64,000 nt of DNA from Ypsolopha sequella (taxonomy: Eukaryota; Arthropoda; Insecta; Lepidoptera; Ypsolophidae): assembly GCA_934047225.1 (NCBI GenBank), contig OW203989.1:7105977-7169976 (forward strand), written 5' to 3'. This document shows positions 55,641-64,000 of this stretch, in pieces. Within the stretch, counting starts at the first letter, position 1. Each line of letters begins with the position of its first letter. The notes beneath the pieces were generated by a model. The model was not told where the DNA came from. It worked only from the letters and a program-made list of their open reading frames with translations, and ran no database searches. The position numbers were made by a program, and so were the translations under genes.

Positions 55641-57604
55641 TTAACACGTTCATCGCCGGCTAGAATTTTCAAAAATTTCCAAAATATGACATAGGTTTAT
55701 ATGAATGTTTTTGATGTTATTTGAATACGTATATAAGATTTTTCACGATATTTGATTATTTGGCTCTATTTTGTTTTTTTTTTTAGTGCCGGGCATTTCA
55801 ACCCGGCGCGGCCTAAACGGAATAATTATTACGTTTAGGCCGCGTCGGTCATAACGCCGGGCAGAGTACGCAAGTAGTGAACAGCGCGAAAGCACACCGT
55901 CCAGGCTAGAGATGTCAATAATGGTCGAAATTGTTTAGTGGTTAATATTTTATTAATAAAAAACTATCGATAATTTTATTGGTTGAAAATATTCGTCACT
56001 ATTTTTAATAAATGCGACTATTGAATAAAAAAATTTTCAACCAATAAACAAATACTTTATAATTTTTCCACATCCACACATACATATATCGAAATGTTTC
56101 CAAGTAGGTTATTTTGCAAAACAACTTCACAATCTTCCCATTTAACGGAAAACAACAACAATACGACGACGCGAATTTCAAATTTTCAAGCAACACAACA
56201 AAACTAACCTAATAATCAACCAATAACCAATGGAACTATGTGTTAAAAATATCACTTTCTTTTGTTATGAATAAAATATCCCAAACAGTAAATGCGTTTT
56301 ATCGTAAGAGAAATAGAGCATACAATTGAATGCACGTAATGGAATGAATATTTGAATTACTCGCTGGATGCAACACAACACCACGTTGCAGCTCCACGTT
56401 CAACATTGCCAATTTTCTGCCGGAGAAGTTGATATGATCTTTTTATTCGATAATGTTAATTTTGTTTATTGAATATCATGGCTAATTTTCAATATTCGTT
56501 AAATTTACTGGTTGATGGTTATATTCATCATATCTAATCCAGGCAGTAGCTTGCTGGCTGCACTCCACCCCTTACACTTCCTCCCCTCGCGTTGACCAAT
56601 ATGAATGAGTTTACACCACACCATTTTACTCTTATTTTGCTAATTGACTGCGGCGACGTTGTTAAAAAAGTATCGTTTTTATTGCGAAAATGGACTGTTT
56701 TGTTGATTTTTTTGAACAAAAGAGGAATAGAATAAATCAAGCCAAAAATCGTAATTGACAATCGCAATAATGCTATTATTAAGCTAAGGCTGCCGTTGAT
56801 TTGTCCAACCAAATGAGTGCTTATTCAAGTCCTCTGAGAAAGACACTAAAGTGGTACAAGAAACTGGTTATCGAATTGTTACTCAATACCGCAGTAGTAA
56901 ATGCGGGAGTACTTTACCAGAATACCACCAAATAAAAAAATCTCTGTTGTTAATTTTGTCAGAAAAACACAGAACTGATCACATCACGTCCAAAGAGACA
57001 AAAGTACGAGTTGAAGAAGAAGAAAGGTTCAGTAGCGTCAACAAGAAAATTTTGTCGCGATTGTTATAAAACAAATGTTCAATTACATAGTAGAAATGGG
57101 ATAAAAACAAAAAAAAAAAGTTTCCTAGTTTTGAACGGCAATCCCCATTTATGTCGACAATGTTTTGAAAAATGCCACTGGTTATGTTTGTTTTTGTATT
57201 ACAATTTAATTAGTAGGTAATATGACACGAACATGAGACATTTAGTTTGGTTTTTTATTGATATTTCGCATTAATATTGTTTTTCCTTATTTTTGGAATA
57301 CCTGTGACTTTTGATTGAGCTTGAAATTAAAGTTTGTTTTTTTTCATTCGAAATCTTTTTTTTTTCCTTCTGTGTCCGAAAAAGTAGGCATGCCATCAAA
57401 AATCCTAAAAACCAAGTAGTAATAGAAGTTCATTAGGGCCGCGCCGGTCATGTTATATGGCTAAATACGTCGCGTATGGCACCTGCGGCGTGAACGGGCA
57501 TCGCAAAATTAGGTGTGTCGTGCCGGTCATTTTGACCCCCCACGGCCCCAATAGATAGTTGAGGTGCCGGTCATTTTGACCCACCACGGCGATGTACGTG
57601 TTAA
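55641..57604 (+). mobile_element. Degenerate piggyBac element
   Basis: TTAA target duplications at 55641-55644 and 57601-57604. Inverted ends CACGTTCATCGCCG and CACGTACATCGCCG. Subterminal repeats near the right end read GTGCCGGTCATTTTGACC (twice) and a hairpin GCGGCCTAAACG…CGTTTAGGCCGC lies at 55806-55845. Carries remnants of the transposase C-terminal part. Confidence 0.85.
56742..57220 (+). pseudogene. piggyBac transposase remnant
   Basis: KPKIVIDN at about 56742-56765, then after a frame change VDLSNQMSAYSSPLRKTLKW from 56795. The D of VD, equivalent to the third catalytic Asp, is kept; the second Asp of the VD-x2-DQM motif is Asn here. In-frame stops at 56933-56935 and shortly after break it. 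The same frame resumes with the C-terminal cysteine-rich domain (RKFCRDCYKTN … HLCRQCFEKCH), which binds the transposon ends in this family. The DDE core upstream of 56740 is not recognisable. Confidence 0.8.
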
Positions 57605-57844
57605 GTATTTTTTATATCATCAATCACTCACCTGTGGGTCTTAGGACCAAAGTGTTTGCGCACGGGTTGGTTAGTTATCTTCTTTGCTGTCGGTACCTAT
57701 ACTCAAGTTAGGCAGTAAATCTTTTACACTTAGGGAAAAAGAAAAATACACTCCCGTTTTGCCACATTACGAAGTGCAAAGGTCAGAGTTGTTTTCAGAC
57801 ATGATGTAAGTAGAAAATGGAATAAATATGTAGTAAGGCACCAC

Positions 57845-58100
57845 AGGGAATCACTATAGGTCACAAAAAACTGGCAGGCGTAGCGTGATATTTGGGGTTC
57901 TGTCGCAAAAATAGAATGATATAACTCTTTTTCTACAGCGACTTTTCTGGAGGTTAGTGTACAGTACACAGTATAACAGTTAAGATTTTTATGGAGTTGT
58001 TTGTGGATAGTTGATATAAGGGTTCAATTATTCTATTTTTGGGACAGAACCCCAAATATCTTGCTGCGGCTTCCAATTATTTCAACTATAGTGACGCCAT
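57845..58100. mobile_element. Foldback MITE (GATATTTGGGGTTCTGTC arms)
   Basis: Arms at about 57886-57922 and 58024-58060 pair through ATATTTGGGGTTCTGTC, with weaker outer pairing (TCACTATAG / CTATAGTGA). Confidence 0.65.
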
Positions 58101-58198
58101 GCGATGTCATGCTACGTATTTATTACATTTTCTTCTATATAAAGCAGAGAGCAAGTAACAGATATGCAGTGTGGAAATAAAAGACCGTGGTTGGACTG

Positions 58199-58548
58199 AA
58201 AGTCTAATTTGACCACGTGTCCCACTTTCGCTGAGTTGAAATTGCTGCCTATTCGCCTTCGTCGTAATTATAATATCCTCTCTCGCCTCTATAATATTAT
58301 AAAGAGCCCACTGTCCCCTTCTTATTAACGTGATCGCTTTCAATACCTGTATTCTCAAGATAAGCCCCAACGTCCTTCAAACATGTTCTTGTTAAAAACT
58401 CCTGTACACAACACTGGGGTTTATAAGAATTTATATAATGTTACAGCAATTGGACTGTGGAACTCATTACCGCACAGTGTTCGCAACTGTCCTACCAAGA
58501 GCCTTTTCAAGAAAAAGCTAACAGAGCACTACCTCTCACTGTCATAGT
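58199..58548 (+). pseudogene. LINE (Jockey/CR1-like) ORF2 C-terminus, frameshifted
   Basis: First frame (to about 58327) reads …AELKLLPIRLRRNYNILSRL…SPLSPSY; the second (58329-58548) reads RDRFQYLYS … TAIGLWNSLPHSVRN … SLFKKKL…YLSLS stop. Both fit the conserved thumb and tail of non-LTR reverse transcriptases. Catalytic RT is absent. A different subfamily from the LINE at 36190-37256, since motif spacing and tail differ. Confidence 0.75.
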
Positions 58549-58649
58549 AAATAGTAAAGTTTATGTATACTTAATATGTATTTTAGGTAACTAAGTGTAA
58601 GTAAGTGTATTATAATTATGTATTTATATTTTGTTAAGGTATCTTTATA

Positions 58650-58918
58650 TACAAGCTGACTTTTTAATCATCGTCCAAATTCATACTGGAGGCTTGATAA
58701 GTGATCAGTATCTTGGATCAGTAACAATTTTTGTGAAATTCGTAAAATGAAATTTCGGCTTCTCATATAAATTCAGTTCCAGTCCCGAGTGAATCACTAT
58801 GGGGAGTCGAAATTTCATTTTACGAATTTCACCAAAATTGTTATTGATCCATGATACTGATCACTTACCAAGCCACCAGTATGAATTTGGACGATGATCA
58901 AAAAGTCACCTTGTATAT
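58650..58918. mobile_element. Foldback MITE with >100-bp arms
   Basis: Arms begin TATATACAAG and continue TGACTTTTT, CATCGTCCAAATTCATACTGG and AAATTCGTAAAATGAAATTTCG in part. Pairing is near perfect around a loop of about 40 bp. Relative at 28240-28465. Confidence 0.85.
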
Positions 58919-59198
58919 ATATATATATATATATATTATTTTGGATATATATTTTGTAGTACACGTATGTATGATCACTTATTTTAATAAAAATTTCCCT
59001 TTCCAGCTTAAGTTTGCTGGAAGAAATCTCTTTCTAGAGACAAGCTCGCCTGTGTACATATCTTTTAATATATTATATGTCTTAACTGCTTTTCTGTGTA
59101 CATTAAAGAATAAAGAATAAAGAAAGTAGCCAAAATATTGATCATAAACAATTTTACTGAAAGGGATGAACAGAAAGTCACTTGTACTATCCAACAAA

Positions 59199-59393
59199 TT
59201 TATTTAGAAATTCCTGACCGGTTTCGCCATTATTATAGGAATTTTATTACAAGATTATAATTACACAATCAATGTGTTAGTGTCATTGATCGCACTGACT
59301 GATGGAAAATATTTATTGTGTAATTAAGATCCTGTAAATTTGCCTTTGATAATGCCATAAAGGCGAAATCGGTCAGGAAGTTCTAAATACATT
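59199..59393. repeat. 195-bp inverted repeat with Penelope-type ends
   Basis: Arms start AATTTATTTAGAAATTCCTG / CAGGAAGTTCTAAATACATT. Each arm, read outward, has GGCGAAA followed by a GGTC, similar to hammerhead-bearing ends of Penelope-like elements. No protein in the loop. Confidence 0.65.
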
Positions 59394-59639
59394 TAAGGGA
59401 TAGTAAAAGTGATTTTCTGTTCATAATGTATTCCAAATTCCACCAAGTGCCAACAACAATCATCAGTATAAACATTCTGGAAACATTCTTTATTTTCAAA
59501 AATAGGTTTCAAACATTTTTAACAAATCACTTGCTTGAGCCGGCGAAATATGAAAAAAAAAGATGTATTTTTACGATACTAATCGAAAGAGTCATATTTG
59601 ATGATTAAATCTATATTTTAAATACTCGTAAATCTATAT

Positions 59640-59960
59640 TATGTAATCGAGTAGCTTGACTGACTGATCTATCTCTCTCGTAGGTGCTTGTAATTGCATG
59701 CAGTGTTTGCCTGTCATTGGATTTGCATTCTATTATGTATCTTGTTATGATAATGTGTTTGGATGTAACAAAGTGTAATATCTGTTGGTGAACCTAATAA
59801 ATAAATCAACGTCCAGCAGAACAAAACGGCTGGACTTAGGAACATGAAAGTTGGACTGCAAGCTACTTGTATGACGTAGAAGACCGGAATCCACGCAAAT
59901 AACACCGCGGGACGTCCGATAGATGGAAATAAATGAATTAGTTCAAAGGGAATAAAGTTA
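59640..59960. repeat. Old interspersed repeat (GACTGACTG end)
   Basis: Related to 9190-9300 (TTGGACTGCAAGC…TGTATGACGTA). No gene seen. Confidence 0.45.
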
Positions 59961-60234
59961 AACATTCACCATTGACACAAAAGACGACATGAACTGATGG
60001 ACTAAAAGCATATTTAATTATTTAAATAAAACCCTACGGTATGCCACACTAAAGGAAATACTATGAAATCAATCAAGTAATCTTGTCGTGTCACGGAAAA
60101 AGATTAAATTAGTTACTTTTTACATTTGTCCATATTAGGCGTATAGATGCGTTGTAGATTAATTCTAAATCATAAAGTAATACTAAACCGGATGTTTTCG
60201 AGAGCAATTTAACATCCTTTAGCCGTTATATAAA

Positions 60235-61135
60235 ACCCGCCACATGCGAGTCGGACTCGCGCACAGAGTTTTAACACACAATACGTGTACAGAACCATAA
60301 AAACATTATGGTAAATAACAACAACACCATAATGACAAAAACAAGCCGCTAAAATGGTAGCGCTAGATAAACATTTCGGCACCCTCTGAGTACGGAACCC
60401 TAATTTGTTGTTTTACTTTAGTTAGAGTATCAATCTGACTAAATTTGTTGATAGAGTTGAAACAAATAAAGTTGTAAAAATCTTTTTTCGAGGTTTTTAT
60501 GGGGGTCCCCATATACATATGTTTTTCATATTATTATTTATAGTTATACGAGTAGTGTGAACATTTCAACCGCATGGTTACCTATTACGGCTGATGACAG
60601 ACGGATAGACGGACAGGCAGCGGAGGCTTAGTAATAGCATGGACTAAGTATTACTTCGTATATAGGTAGACTAGCAGTTCCCATACATCTGTTTGTAGCC
60701 ACAAAAAGGTGTAAAATTATAACGAAATCTAGATGGCGTTGCTAAATCCTCTTACGAGCACGGTGCTAAAAAATACCGATTGGTGTCGCTAGCGCGGTAC
60801 AGTGATCTCACGTAACGTAAAAATAATTCCCACTTCGATAATAGATGGCGCTGAAATATTCACTGTAAGTGTTGCCAACTTAGCGCCATCTAGTTTTTCT
60901 AAGCAAAACTATTACAGCCACATGTTTACTTGGTAACCATGAGAGTTTACTTGCAGCCAATTAAACAGTTTATGCTTATTTGTAACACTTGGCGACACCT
61001 AGTGTCGTCAGGCCGCGTTATAAATTTGCTACGCCTTGATGTATGGTAGTTGTCGGTCTATAGGTACGTAGTAATACTTAGTCTATGGTAATAGAGTCCC
61101 GTTTGGTACCCTCAAGGCACGGAACCCTATAAAAA
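60235..61135. mobile_element. Family C repeat split by a MITE
   Basis: CATGCGAGTCGGACTCGCGC left and GGCACGGAACCCTATAAAAA right. Interrupted by 60638-61088. Confidence 0.7.
60638..61088. mobile_element. 451-bp MITE with TAATAG target duplication
   Basis: Ends CATGGACTAAGTATTAC and its near-complement GTAATACTTAGTCTATGG. TAATAG on both sides (60632-60637, 61089-61094). The related family C copy at 35225-35262 shows the single TAATAG. The inside has inverted AGATGGCGCTG / TAGCGCCATCT blocks. Confidence 0.85.
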
Positions 61136-61257
61136 CGACCTTTGCCATAATAAATATACTGTGCTTTTGCATTTCATGCAATTTTCGCCTTTTAATATTA
61201 ATTTAATATAAAATTTGTCCAATAAGGCTGACTAGAGCGTTTGTCTAGAATTCTGTT

Positions 61258-61632
61258 TTGTTTAGAATTCTAAATACATGCGCAGCTTTTCGGTCAGTCA
61301 AATACCGGGCGGAACTCCGGACTGTGGACAAATGCTCTAAGTGTTTGTTTAAAATTCCGGAAACTTGTTATAAGTATGTACGTACAAATAAAAAAATACA
61401 GGAATTCACAGCTGCAACGGAACAACAGCTGGATGTACAAAAACTCGTTGGCAAGCGGTCGGTAGAGAAAGCACCAAATCAGCTGAAACGTTTTCATGGA
61501 CTTGATACATGGCAAGAAAGCTTCCTGGCATGGCGCCAAATTTTGCTAAGTGGAAAGAAAATAAAAGCTTGTGCAGTAAACTGTAGCATACACAATGTAC
61601 ACATTCCGTCATTGAGTAGCTATTTTTATTAG
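61258..61632 (+). CDS. Coding-like frame of unknown family
   Basis: 124 codons from the first ATG. Residues ~24-105 look protein-like: KCSKCLFKIPETCYKYVR, then a charged stretch with EFTAATEQQLDVQKLVGK and WQESFLAWRQ. The CxxC could be half of a zinc finger. No splice sites are resolved and I cannot name it. It may be a fragment of a transposon or domesticated protein; a degraded exon is equally possible. Confidence 0.35.
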   Translation: MFRILNTCAAFRSVKYRAELRTVDKCSKCLFKIPETCYKYVRTNKKIQEFTAATEQQLDVQKLVGKRSVEKAPNQLKRFHGLDTWQESFLAWRQILLSGKKIKACAVNCSIHNVHIPSLSSYFY

Positions 61633-61654
61633 ACATATTTATGAGTCGTGCATT

Positions 61655-62470
61655 TTCAAAGTGCATCTTGTCCATCTGAGCTCAAAAGGAGTTATTGATA
61701 AAAAACGGTTCCTGTATTAACGAAAACCGTTAGGAGTGTAAGACTTTGTCTTTTCAATTGACTTTTTAGTCATAATATGCATTACATTAATCATAATTAG
61801 TCTAAATTTACATTAAAACATTGGACAAGAGGGGTTCTGGAAATACATCATGGACAACAAGAGATCTGGAAATAATAAGATAGAATAGAACAGAATAGAA
61901 AAAACTTTATTGGTGTCACACAATTAAAATACAATATAATCAATAACAAACAAAACAGAAGTGACACCCAAAAGGCCTACACTCAGCATGTGTCATGGCA
62001 CTATTCTGTACCACGACGCTGTAACATCATTTAGCATGCAACATAATTAGCACCTTATATCTTAGATGGGCAACATGCTTTACGGAAATAAAAATGCAGA
62101 TATTAATAACATCAAACAGTTTATTTTGTTAAAGAAAAATTTTAAATTCTTAAATCAACATCGTCCATTGGTTCGTCTTCACTTTCATCAATATTTTCTA
62201 TTTCATTCGAACCATCAATTACTTTTTTTGTAGTATGATAATTCCTCAATTTGGTCCCCAAAATGGACGTCACGTGTTTTGGTAGTACATACATGGATAA
62301 GAGGGCTTTTGGAAGTAAAGTCTTTTTTTATTATTTTGTACTGGACTAGACGGGGTTAGGAACAAACGTGTTAGTGCAGAAAATGGCGGCTTACATCCAT
62401 AAACTTTCGTCATTTTTACTTTTTTATTTTATTTATGTGGACAAGATGCACTTTGGTACTGTACGACTCA
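61655..62470. mobile_element. Possible TIR element (TGCATCTTGTCC)
   Basis: TTTCAAAGTGCATCTTGTCCA near 61655 is mirrored by TGGACAAGATGCACTTTGG near 62440, with outer ATGAGTCGT also mirrored. The interior has several copies of a TGGACAAGAGGGGTTCTGG-like motif (about 61825, 61850, 62293, 62342) and a TAGAA-type retroposon tail (61870-62040). Confidence 0.4.
62142..62327 (-). CDS. Acidic C-terminal coding fragment, unknown
   Basis: 61 open codons on the minus strand to a stop at 62142-62144. The end is acidic (ENIDESEDEPMDDVDLRI) after a basic segment (LPKHVTSILGTKLRNYH), typical of a real C-terminus rather than AT-rich noise. No start or acceptor fixed. Could be the last exon of a transposon protein related to the flanking motifs. 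Confidence 0.35.
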   Translation of the reverse strand, partial: KKTLLPKALLSMYVLPKHVTSILGTKLRNYHTTKKVIDGSNEIENIDESEDEPMDDVDLRI

Positions 62471-62654
62471 TTTAGACATGACATTTAGACATTTATTTAT
62501 TATTCGAAATATTATATCATTACAGTAATTACATACCAAATCGTTACAACATTATATGTGTACATAATTTTATTCTAAGTACTAACTAACATACTTTCTT
62601 CCACACACTCATTGCACATCCTATCCCATCTACAAACACATCACACTCTGGTGC

Positions 62655-63110
62655 CTTACGCCAGGGCCACAGGGCTTCAGGCTTCTGGCGGCGCTTCTTG
62701 CTGCGCTTTCAGGCGGTATTTACACCCGTCGGCGCCTTCATGTATAGCGCGCTCGCTCGCTCAAAGAGCTTGACACTAGGTTCATCCTGTGCGCTCGATT
62801 ACTGTTTCAACCACCCGCCTCCCCGCACACCGCCACCGCGAGAGCGCAAGTCACTCGAAGCCGGACAAGACGCACAAGCGGCGACTCATGGCTGGCTCTA
62901 TACAACTTTATACATTTGTTCTCTCCACCGGCGCCGTCGCAAGAAGAACCGCTTGACGCGCCTCTCGAAGCCTGAAGCTGTGGCCGACCGGTAAGCGAGC
63001 AGGGAGCAGAGCATATCGAGTGCTCGCGCGACGGGCGAGTACCGGTTCAGGTTCGTACGAGCACTAACCTCCGCAAACAGCTTGTGACTCCGCGCCCTGA
63101 GGTACCTATT
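62655..63110. promoter_or_regulatory. GC/CpG-rich island, possible host promoter or first exon
   Basis: Strong contrast with surroundings: many CpGs and motifs such as GCGCGCTCGCTCGCTC and CACCGCCACCGCGAGAGCGC. Possible donors: plus strand GACCG|GTAAGC at about 62991, minus strand CTGGC|GTAAGG at about 62660. No repeat elsewhere in the window matches it. Strand and transcript cannot be fixed. Confidence 0.4.
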
Positions 63111-63119
63111 AGAATCTTT

Positions 63120-63594
63120 AAGCAAATATTTTTATGGTGTAATTCGTACGTCTGTCACGTTTGTCTGTCTGTGTGTCCCATCCATTTTGTCTTCGGAACA
63201 GAATAAACTATTAATTTAACATTTTGAATATTCGCCATCTAAAACGAAAATAATTTAGAATTCTTAAGAAAGCGCTTTGAATTTATATCATATGGGCCAA
63301 TGTCAACAAATAATTTATTCCCTACAGAATCCCTAGTGTTTTATAAATTATGCTATAAGTAAAATGAACACCATAATAACTAGATTTACGTTTTTTGATG
63401 AATAATATTGTAAAAATATTGACTCAAAATTGCCCATTATTCGTTGCTACAGTAAGCGACTAAATTTGGTAAAAACAATAAATCCACAGATAATATAAAT
63501 CTAAAAATTTGCTATCCATTAACTATTATTATTTACTCAAATTAATAGTGAAATTAGCAAAGACTATATTAAGTGTTAATTTCAGATTTTGATA
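63120..63594. other. AT-rich, nothing recognised
   Basis: A short TCTGTCTGTGTGTCCC run near 63160-63180; otherwise no feature. Confidence 0.35.
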
Positions 63595-63775
63595 ACCTTT
63601 TTCCTTCCAACTGGGTGTAAATAACTTTTACTATGGGCCAAACACGAAATCTAAAAAAAAAAATTGCTGTTCCACAAAAAAGTTAAATACGTACTCGACC
63701 AAAATGTACGAAACAGTTGTTTTTTTTGCGATTTCAGATTTGGCCCCGTAGTAAAGTTGTTCATATTAATGGTTA
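63595..63775. repeat. Family E relic
   Basis: CGTACTCGACCAAAATGTACGAAACAGTTGT and GGCCCCGTAGTAAAGTTGTTC (in part) correspond to the interior of family E. Ends are lost. Confidence 0.45.
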
Positions 63776-64000
63776 AAACAACCCGTTTTACGGGAAAGGT
63801 TATCATTTTATCAGCCTGTATAGCTCTTACTCGTAATTTATAGCAATTTTTAATTAGCTGCTGTGATAGTAACGAGCATTTGAGAGCTTGTTCATGTTAC
63901 TTAGTGAATGAATTTATCGGTTAGTCAGTTTGATTAGTCGTCCATTCTCTGCGTGAATGAACACAAACATCCTATTAAACATTCCTCGTTTAATGTACCA

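Larger units (their letters stand above)
54984..57706. mobile_element. Family H foldback element, interrupted twice
   Basis: Outer inverted arms: left GACAGCAAAGGAGATAACTA … CGTGCGCAAACACTTTG, right CAAAGTGTTTGCGCACG … TAGTTATCTTCTTTGCTGTC. The left arm resumes after 55569 (AAGACACACAGGTGAGCGAT), matching the complement of 57610-57640. So one foldback of roughly 200 bp was split by the elements at 55044-55569 and 55641-57604. Confidence 0.75.

Noticed and set aside
62698..62994. 98-codon plus-strand frame in the GC-rich island as a gene
   Set aside because: A GC-rich segment is open in several frames on both strands; no motif supports this one.

Overview
The window looks like nuclear DNA of a moth or butterfly (Lepidoptera). 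It is AT-rich and gene-poor. It is dense in interspersed repeats of lepidopteran type: 3' tails with the 'GTCCACTGCTGGACATAGGCCT' kind of sequence and (ATGG)n ends, 'GCCCGCGGCTTC' elements, 'AGGGTTCCGTA...TACGGAACCCT' elements, many foldback MITEs, a BEL/Pao LTR retrotransposon, and Penelope, piggyBac, hAT and LINE remnants. The species assignment is inference. I see no rRNA gene, functional tRNA gene, CRISPR array or prokaryotic operon.

Host genes are barely represented. On the minus strand a 182-nt internal exon (42764-42945) has good splice sites. Also on the minus strand a 79-nt candidate first coding exon (8611-8689) lies just below a TATA-like box. Both exons end in phase 1, so they could be alternative 5' parts of one large minus-strand gene whose later exons lie left of position 1. 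Two coding-like fragments near 61.3-62.3 kb and a GC-rich island at 62.7-63.1 kb are unassigned.

Layout. 0-18.5 kb: two copies, in opposite orientation, of a 1.65-kb terminal-inverted-repeat element of unknown class (173-1832 and 16197-17845), MITEs, a 23-bp minisatellite with 115-bp higher-order structure, a 72-bp perfect palindrome, SINE-like copies and the candidate first exon. 18.5-40 kb: TTAA-flanked MITE families (called A, A2, D and E here), family B (three copies, counting one at 42 kb), family C copies, LINE 3' ends, and hAT-type elements, one of which contains family A that in turn contains family F. 41-47 kb: an inverted duplication of an exon-like segment, the 182-nt exon, and a Penelope-like GIY-YIG fragment ending in a hammerhead-like hairpin. 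47.2-54.75 kb: a complete 7,570-bp BEL/Pao retrotransposon on the minus strand, with identical 432-bp LTRs, a 5-bp target duplication, a tRNA-Tyr primer binding site, and open gag and pol. 55-64 kb: a foldback element interrupted by a second TIR element and by a dead piggyBac, then LINE and Penelope-like remnants and further MITEs.

The most interesting single observation is the gag-pol junction of the BEL/Pao element. Gag and pol share one reading frame, separated by one UGA followed by CUA, and the stop lies inside an 11-bp perfect hairpin. This suggests Gag-Pol is made by stop-codon readthrough. Repeat family letters A-H are labels used only in this report.
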